From an uncultured Opitutia bacterium (GTDB taxonomy: Bacteria > Verrucomicrobiota > Verrucomicrobiia > Opitutales > Opitutaceae), in NCBI GenBank assembly GCA_903869665.1, contig CAIPZZ010000089.1:1-33660 (forward strand): a stretch of 33,660 bases of DNA, read 5' to 3'. The notes under the pieces were generated by a model, which made no database searches, had not been told where the DNA came from, and was given only the letters and a program-made list of their open reading frames with translations. This document shows, piece after piece, positions 28,002-33,660 of this stretch. A program made the position numbers and the translations under genes. The stretch's first letter is position 1. The number at the start of each line of letters is the position of its first letter.

Positions 28002-29249
28002 ATGAATCCTCCAGCTCCCGAAAATTCGCACTACGCCGAATCGCTGCGGCTCTTCGCGCGGGCGAGCCGCGTCATCCCCGGCGGCATCTACGGCCACACC
28101 AGCCCCGCGCTCACGGTGCCAGGCAAGTTCCCCTATTTCGCCGCACGCGCCGAGGGCGGCCGCTACTGGGACGCCGACGGCAACGAGTTTCTGGACCTCA
28201 TGTGCGGCTACGGCCCCATCGTGCTCGGCCACCACCACCCTGAGGTCGAGGCCGCGGCGGAAAAACAACGACGCGACGGCGACTGTTTCAACCACCCGAC
28301 CGAAGCGACGGTGCTGCTCGCCGAGCGGCTGACCGCGCTCACCGGCCTCGGCTGGGCGGTCTTGGGGAAAAACGGCGCGGACATGACGACCTGGGCCGTG
28401 CAGGTCGCGCGTGAGTTCACGGGACGAAAAAAAATCCTTCGCGTGCGCGGCGGCTATCACGGCGCGCACGCCTGGTGCTCGCCTGGCCATGGCGGCATCA
28501 TCCCCGAGGACCGCGCGCACATTCACGCGTTTCCGTGGAACGACCTCGATGCCTTGCGCGATTTGCTCGCCCGGCATCGCGGGCAGGTCGCGGCGCTCAT
28601 CGCCTCGCCGTATCATCATCCTGCGTTCGGCGATTCGGTGCTGCCCGCGCCCGGTTACTGGGCCGCCGCCGAGGAGGCGTGCCGGCGCGACGGTGTCTTG
28701 TTGATTTCGGACGACGTGCGGGCGGGCTTCCGGCTGCACCTCGGCGGCTCACACCAGGCGTTCGGCTTCACCCCGGACCTCGTGTGCTTCTCCAAAGCGC
28801 TAGGCAACGGCCATGCCATCTCGGCCACCGTGGGCAAGGCGGAGCTAAAGGTCGCCGCGTCGCGTGTGTTTCTCACCGGCAGCTTCTGGCAGGGCGCGGT
28901 GGCGATGCGCGCCGCGCTGACGACGCTGGAGATTCTGGAACGCGACGACGGCATCGGTCGGATGCGGCGGCTCGGCGAACGTTTCGCCGCCGGCCTACGC
29001 GCAGGCGCGGAAAAGCACGGCCTGCGCGTCAACTGCTCCGGCCCGCCGGCGATCCCGTTCATGAGCTTTGCGAACGACGCCGGCTGGCAGCGGCAACGTC
29101 GGTTCTGCGCAGAGATGGCGCGGCGAGGGGTCTTTCTGCATCCGCATCACAATTGGTTCCTCTGCGCCGCGCACACGGAGGCGGACATTGATGGCGCGCT
29201 CGCGTCGGCCGACGCTGCGTTTGCGCTCGTCGCGGCCGGCGAAACCTGA
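28002..29249 (+). CDS. Class III aminotransferase (glutamate-1-semialdehyde aminomutase-like)
   Basis: GGRYWDADGNEFLDLMCGYGPIVLGHHHPEV, LLISDDVRAGFRL, LVCFSKALGNGHAISA (PLP lysine). Confidence 0.9.
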   Translation: MNPPAPENSHYAESLRLFARASRVIPGGIYGHTSPALTVPGKFPYFAARAEGGRYWDADGNEFLDLMCGYGPIVLGHHHPEVEAAAEKQRRDGDCFNHPTEATVLLAERLTALTGLGWAVLGKNGADMTTWAVQVAREFTGRKKILRVRGGYHGAHAWCSPGHGGIIPEDRAHIHAFPWNDLDALRDLLARHRGQVAALIASPYHHPAFGDSVLPAPGYWAAAEEACRRDGVLLISDDVRAGFRLHLGGSHQAFGFTPDLVCFSKALGNGHAISATVGKAELKVAASRVFLTGSFWQGAVAMRAALTTLEILERDDGIGRMRRLGERFAAGLRAGAEKHGLRVNCSGPPAIPFMSFANDAGWQRQRRFCAEMARRGVFLHPHHNWFLCAAHTEADIDGALASADAAFALVAAGET

Positions 29250-29272
29250 GCCGGCTTCGCGCCACGCCCGCC

Positions 29273-29836
29273 ATGCCGCGCGTCATCAAGGCTTCTGAGC
29301 TGCGGGCACGCAGCACCGTCGCCCTCGCGCGCTGGCTGCTCGGCAAAACCCTCGTCCGTGCCGACCCCACCGCGCCAGGCGGCGCGCGCCGCGCGCGGAT
29401 TACCGAGACGGAGGCCTACCACGGCCCGCGTGACCTCGCCTGCCACGCCAGCAAAGGCCGCACCCCGCGCACCGAGGTGATGTTCGCGCCCGGCGGCGTT
29501 TGGTATGTCTATCTCTGCTATGGCATGCACGAGATGCTCAACCTCGTCACCGGCCCGGCGGACTGGCCGGCCGCGGTGCTCATCCGCGGCGTGGAAAACA
29601 TCAACGGCCCCGGCCGGCTCACGCGCGCGTTCGGCATCGGCCGCTCGCTCAACGCCCGGCCCGCCGCGCCCGCCAGCGGCCTCTGGCTGGAGGACGACGG
29701 CCTCGTGGTGCCGCGCCGCGCAATCCGCTCCGGCCCACGTGTGGGCGTTGCCTACGCCGGCCCAGTGTGGGCGGCGAAGCCGTGGCGGTTTGTGCTAGCG
29801 GAAAACATTGCTGACAGGCTGACGGACATCCGTTGA
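29273..29836 (+). CDS. 3-methyladenine DNA glycosylase (MPG/AAG family)
   Basis: VALARWLLGKTLVR, ITETEAYHGPRDLACHASKGRTPRTEVMFAPGGVWYVYLCYGMHEMLNLV, AVLIRGVE. Confidence 0.95.
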   Translation: MPRVIKASELRARSTVALARWLLGKTLVRADPTAPGGARRARITETEAYHGPRDLACHASKGRTPRTEVMFAPGGVWYVYLCYGMHEMLNLVTGPADWPAAVLIRGVENINGPGRLTRAFGIGRSLNARPAAPASGLWLEDDGLVVPRRAIRSGPRVGVAYAGPVWAAKPWRFVLAENIADRLTDIR

Positions 29837-29852
29837 TCGGCACGTCGGCAAA

Positions 29853-29915
29853 GGTGGAGCGCGGCGTCCCCGACGCATTTAGAACGCAGAATGTGCCGGG
29901 ACGTCGCGTGCCACC
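29853..29915. repeat. Palindromic repeat, diverged member of the GGTGGA...ACGTCCC family
   Basis: GGTGGAGCGCGGCGTCCCCGACGC ... TGTGCCGGGACGTCGCGTGCCACC between two convergent genes. Confidence 0.75.
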
Positions 29916-29934
29916 TCGGAGCCAAACGTCCTCC

Positions 29935-30813
29935 TCACTGCCGCTGGCGGGGCGTTGGGGCGCGCGGAGCCGCTTCCGGCTCCTTCGGCGGCGCAGAACC
30001 GGGCGGGCGGTAGTCTGTGAGCGTGGCGGTGGCGGTGCCAACCTTGACGCTCACCTCAAACTGGAGCGGCAGGCGGTCGGTGTCGTTGGAGATCCAGACC
30101 TTCACGCCGCCCCCCTTGGAGAACATCCCCTTCGGCGGGCCGTTCATCGTGGGGATGAGCAGCATGGCGTCACGTTTGCCCTTGGGGGTGGAAATTTTCT
30201 CCGACTTCTGCGCCGTGATGGTGAGCGGGTAGAAATCGTTGTCGAACAGCACGAGCGCGGGGTGCGCCTCACCGGGTTTCAGGTTCCACGTGCGAGCCTG
30301 GATGAGCACGGTGATGAGGTCGAGCGGGCGGCCGGGCGGCAACGTGAGTGTGGCGTTGCGCGCGGGACGGAGCGGGTCGGTATAGGTCGCCTGCGCGCGC
30401 GGGTAGTCGAAGACGACGGACATCTTGGTCGCCTTCGAGCCGGCCTTGGTCTCGGCGACGGCGGAGAGCATCCGGCCGTCGGCTGGGTCAAACATCGCGA
30501 CGGCCTCGGCGGTGAACGGATAAAGAAAGCCGATCGTGCCGGCGGTGCGGGTCTGGGTGATCACCCGCGTTTGCGGCTGCGGCGCAGACGTCGGGATGTC
30601 GGCGGAGACCTTGATCTCGCCCGCGCTGCCAAAAATCCCCCACCCCACCCGGAAAGTAAAGGACTCGCCGGGCTGTAGCGCGGCGACCGGCATCGGCGCG
30701 GACGCGCTCGCGGTCGCCGGTGCGGCGGGGGCGGGCGGCGGCGCGTCCGCCCCGCGCACGAAGGTGAGCGCGGCGAGCGACCCGAGCGTGAGGAGAACGG
30801 CGGTGGGCTTCAT
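29935..30813 (-). CDS. DUF3108 domain-containing secreted protein
   Basis: Signal peptide; LQPGESFTFRVGWGIFGSAGEIKV; GGGVKVWISNDTDRLPLQFEVSVKVGTATATLTDY. Confidence 0.82.
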   Translation of the reverse strand: MKPTAVLLTLGSLAALTFVRGADAPPPAPAAPATASASAPMPVAALQPGESFTFRVGWGIFGSAGEIKVSADIPTSAPQPQTRVITQTRTAGTIGFLYPFTAEAVAMFDPADGRMLSAVAETKAGSKATKMSVVFDYPRAQATYTDPLRPARNATLTLPPGRPLDLITVLIQARTWNLKPGEAHPALVLFDNDFYPLTITAQKSEKISTPKGKRDAMLLIPTMNGPPKGMFSKGGGVKVWISNDTDRLPLQFEVSVKVGTATATLTDYRPPGSAPPKEPEAAPRAPTPRQRQ

Positions 30814-30885
30814 CGGTGCGAGGCTGCGACCAGCAAAGCGGGCGGAGGTTGCGCGGCCCAGCAAAATATTCGGCAGCCCGTCCAC

Positions 30886-31899
30886 TTAGGGCGCAGGCGG
30901 GCGGGCCAGCGGCATCTCGAGCTGATTTTCATCATCCAACGCCCACGCCTCGAGGCCACCTGCGCGGAGGTCGCGCGCAAACTCCGCCGCGAAGCCATGC
31001 AACGTCAGCACCCGGCGCGGGCCGACGAGACCGACAAAGCGCAGCAGGTCCGGGTAGTCCGCATGGTCGGAGAGCGGGAAGGCCGCGTCGCATTGAAAGC
31101 GGAACCGCGCGCCTGCATCCAGCGCCCAGCCGGTGATGACGGCCGTGCGTGCAGCGGGGATTTTTTTAAGGAAAGCACCGTCACGACCTTGCGGCGGCCC
31201 GATGATCACATGGCCACCGCACTCGCGCGCGTCGAAGTCGCGCCAGGCAGGAAACGTGACGCCGCATTGCTCGTAAATCCGCGTCAGCCGCGCGGCCTCG
31301 CTGTGCAGCATGACCGGCACGCCCGCCGGCGCGAGCCCGCGCAGCACCTCCTGAGTCTTGCCGAGGCTGTAGCAGAACAGCACGGGCGTCGCGCCGGTAG
31401 CGAGCGCGTCGCAGCAGAAGGCGCGGATACCCGCGAGAACTTCCTCCTCGGATGGAAAGACGTAGCGCGGCCGGCCGAAGGTGGTCTCCATGATCAGCGT
31501 GTCCACCATGCCGGGGCGCGGTGGCGTCCAGCACGGCTCGGCCGCGAGACCGGGGCGGAGCTTGAAATCGCCCGTGTAAAGCAGCGCACCGTGCTCCGCG
31601 TGCTGGAGCAAAATCTGGCTGGAGCCGAGGATGTGTCCGGCGGAATGCAATGTGGCGGTGACGCCGGGCTCAATCTCACGCGCGACGCCAAAGGGGAGGA
31701 TCGTCTCCTCTCGCCGGCCGGGCAGCCTAGCCCGCACGAGGCGGGCGGTCGCGGCGGTGCAGAGCATCTCCTTGTGCCGCGCTATGTGGTCGCTGTGCGC
31801 GTGCGAAACAAACGCGCGCGGCGCGGCCCGCTGGGCGTCGAGTCGCCAGCCGGTTTGCGGAAGATTCACGCCGCGGTCGAACTGCACTTCCCACGCCAT
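30886..31899 (-). CDS. MBL-fold exonuclease-like protein (beta-CASP-related)
   Basis: FVSHAHSDHIARHKEM, LHSAGHILGSSQILL, LLYTGDFKLRPG, FPLSDHADYPDLLRFV. Confidence 0.88.
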   Translation of the reverse strand: MAWEVQFDRGVNLPQTGWRLDAQRAAPRAFVSHAHSDHIARHKEMLCTAATARLVRARLPGRREETILPFGVAREIEPGVTATLHSAGHILGSSQILLQHAEHGALLYTGDFKLRPGLAAEPCWTPPRPGMVDTLIMETTFGRPRYVFPSEEEVLAGIRAFCCDALATGATPVLFCYSLGKTQEVLRGLAPAGVPVMLHSEAARLTRIYEQCGVTFPAWRDFDARECGGHVIIGPPQGRDGAFLKKIPAARTAVITGWALDAGARFRFQCDAAFPLSDHADYPDLLRFVGLVGPRRVLTLHGFAAEFARDLRAGGLEAWALDDENQLEMPLARPPAP

Positions 31900-32040
31900 G
31901 CCCCACGCATAGGCCACCGCGCGCGCAACGGAAGCGCGAAAGCAGCGCAGGCTTGTCCCCAGGCCGCTTCTGCGCACGCCCAAGTCAGCGCGTTGAGGTC
32001 AACGCGCTCCACCACGGCGGCACTCAGTTTCCGGCTGGGG

Positions 32041-32095
32041 ACGCGACGCCCTCGTCGCGTTGCTGCGTTGGAAAACCGCGACGAGGGCGTCGCGG
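32041..32095. repeat. Palindromic repeat, 18-bp arms CGCGACGCCCTCGTCGCG / CGCGACGAGGGCGTCGCG
   Basis: Arms at 32042-32059 and 32077-32094; each arm also contains CGACG-CCCT-CGTCG. Confidence 0.85.
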
Positions 32096-32119
32096 CTCCA
32101 ATTGCGACCGCCGTCACCC

Positions 32120-32395
32120 TCAGAAAAACCTCACCGCGCCCAGCGCTAGCAGCACGATCAGCAAAACCGCCACCAGCCACCAGTGCCATGCCAGCCCATT
32201 GACCCGACGCGGCGGCGTGCCATCGGCGTGCGTCTCGTGCTCGGCCCACGCCTCGTCGGGCAGGTCGAGGCCGTCGTAGGGTGATTGCTCGCGCCAGCCG
32301 CTGCGCTCGTCCGCGCCGCATTCCGGGCAGGCGCGGGCGCCGGGCGGGATGGCGGTGCCGCAGTTGGCGCATTCGTCGGGCGGGGGCTGGCTCAT
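32120..32395 (-). CDS. Small zinc-ribbon membrane protein
   Basis: CANCGTAIPPGARACPECGADE zinc ribbon and C-terminal WHWWLVAVLLIVLLALGAVRFF helix. Confidence 0.75.
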   Translation of the reverse strand: MSQPPPDECANCGTAIPPGARACPECGADERSGWREQSPYDGLDLPDEAWAEHETHADGTPPRRVNGLAWHWWLVAVLLIVLLALGAVRFF

Positions 32396-32408
32396 GGGAA
32401 ATCTTTCA

Positions 32409-32512
32409 ACACGGAGAGCACGGGGGGCACGGAAAAATGAGCTGAGTAAGGTCGGACGCTGGAGAGGGACTTGAATGGCTTCGTATGTTTTCCGGCTCCG
32501 TGCTCTCCGTGT
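32409..32512. repeat. Inverted repeat ACACGGAGAGCACGG...GGAAAA / TTTTCCGGCTCCGTGCTCTCCGTGT
   Basis: 15-bp perfect outer arms, gapped inner extension; sits between two minus-strand genes. Confidence 0.8.
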
Positions 32513-32526
32513 CCACCGGGTTAAAA

Positions 32527-33648
32527 TCAGGCTTCTGCTTCGAAATATTTCTTCCGCACGAACCGCCACGCCGTCACGAGGAACGCCGTCAGCGGCACGG
32601 CCAGCACCATGCCGAGCGGCCCGCCCAGCGCCGTGCCCCAGAACAAGATCGCCACGGTGATCGCCATCGGGTGCAGCCCAGTGCGGTCGCCCATGATTTT
32701 CGGCGTGAGCACCCAGCTTTCCGCCGCCTGCACTAAGGCCATCACGGCGACCACGAGGCCCGCGAGCTTCCAGCCGCCCTCGGCCTGAAGCAGCGCAATG
32801 GGTAGCGCCGTCACGAGGCAGGTGAGCGTGCCGAGATAGGGCACGACATTGAGCAGCCCGATCACCAGTCCGAGCACGAAGCCAAACTTCAGCCCGGCGA
32901 AGGTGAACCCGAGTGCGTAGAGCACACCGAGGATACCGCCGATGATGAGCTGTCCGCGAAAAAACGACACCACGATGCCCACAAACTCCCGCGTGAGAAA
33001 AGACACATCATCGCGCAGCGCCGGTGGCAGGAAGCCCAGTGCCCGGTGCAGACCACGCCCATCGCCTTGAGGCAGCAGCAGCAGGAAAAACAGGTAGAAC
33101 GGCACCAGCAGCACATGGGCGGCGAACCCGACCACCGCGAGCACCCCCGCGCCCGCCAACGCCAGCGAAGAGCCCGCGCCGCCGAGGAGCTTTTGTGCTT
33201 CGGCCGCGAGCGTTTTACCGAGATCCTGCACCGTCGGGCTGGCCATCAGGTCGTCAAAGGATTTGACCCCGCCCGGCAGGTGGTCGCGTGCCCAGGCCAG
33301 CGCGCGCTGCCACAGCTCCGGCAGGGAGCGGACGAGATCATTCAACTGGTCAATGAGCGGCGGCACGATGACCACCAGAAAGCCGGTCAGCGCGAGCGCC
33401 GCCACGCCGTAGAGGATGACGACGGCGGACACGCGGCGGAACTTCAGCCGCGACTCGATGGCGTCCACCACAGGGCGGAGGATGAGTGCGAGGATGCCGG
33501 CAACCGCCACCGGCCAAATCACGCCGGAGAAAAACACCAGCAACCAGCCCAGCCCGGCCACCGCGCCGACGAGCAGTGCAAGCGTGACCGCCACCGCCAG
33601 CAACGCCGCCGCAAAGCCGACGAGCTTGCGCTGGGTGTCGGAGAGCAC
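32527..33648 (-). CDS. AI-2E family transporter (PerM-like permease)
   Basis: Multiple TM segments; VIVPPLIDQLNDLVRSLPELW, GVLYALGFTFAGLKFGFVLGLVIGLLNVVPYLGTL, PKIMGDRTGLHPMAITVAILFWGTALGGPLGMVLAVPLTAF. Confidence 0.92.
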   Translation of the reverse strand: MLSDTQRKLVGFAAALLAVAVTLALLVGAVAGLGWLLVFFSGVIWPVAVAGILALILRPVVDAIESRLKFRRVSAVVILYGVAALALTGFLVVIVPPLIDQLNDLVRSLPELWQRALAWARDHLPGGVKSFDDLMASPTVQDLGKTLAAEAQKLLGGAGSSLALAGAGVLAVVGFAAHVLLVPFYLFFLLLLPQGDGRGLHRALGFLPPALRDDVSFLTREFVGIVVSFFRGQLIIGGILGVLYALGFTFAGLKFGFVLGLVIGLLNVVPYLGTLTCLVTALPIALLQAEGGWKLAGLVVAVMALVQAAESWVLTPKIMGDRTGLHPMAITVAILFWGTALGGPLGMVLAVPLTAFLVTAWRFVRKKYFEAEA

Positions 33649-33660
33649 GCGGGGCGGGCC

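Noticed and set aside
32396-32569. N-terminal extension of the zinc-ribbon ORF
   Set aside because: The extension is the inverted repeat sequence; MSQPPPDECANC at 32395 is the natural start.

Overview
High-GC bacterial chromosomal contig end, ordinary gene density. Gene content and repeat types suggest a Verrucomicrobia/Opitutales-like organism (inference). The first 33 bases are an exact Illumina TruSeq/PE adapter, so the left edge is an uncleaned contig end. Most of the window is housekeeping or metabolic: RRM RNA-binding protein, UDG-family glycosylase, enolase-superfamily enzyme, PhnA/YjdM, old yellow enzyme, Blc-type lipocalin, two PhnB-like VOC proteins, two SUMF1-domain proteins, monomeric NADP-IDH, RluA-family pseudouridine synthase, SDR, HPF, OmpH/Skp, AguB-AguA, MurA-like, RuvB, GpmI, MGDG-synthase-like glycosyltransferase, class III aminotransferase, 3-methyladenine DNA glycosylase, DUF3108, MBL-fold exonuclease-like and AI-2E/PerM. 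I see no CRISPR array, prophage, rRNA, tRNA or transposase gene. The unusual content is: (i) many different short palindromic or tandem dispersed repeats, several of which run into coding sequence or supply protein termini (RuvB N-terminus, VOC C-terminus, an IDH loop, possibly the UDG start codon); (ii) an IDH gene broken by an apparent 1-nt deletion; (iii) a truncated carboxylesterase; (iv) an orphan HigA-like antitoxin next to an S23/Avd-like four-helix-bundle gene that ends in a degenerate 9-bp tandem repeat; (v) an overlapping SUMF1-like / glycolipid glycosyltransferase / small unknown protein gene set. I found no convincing wholly new system; the repeat-into-ORF pattern and item (v) are the best leads.
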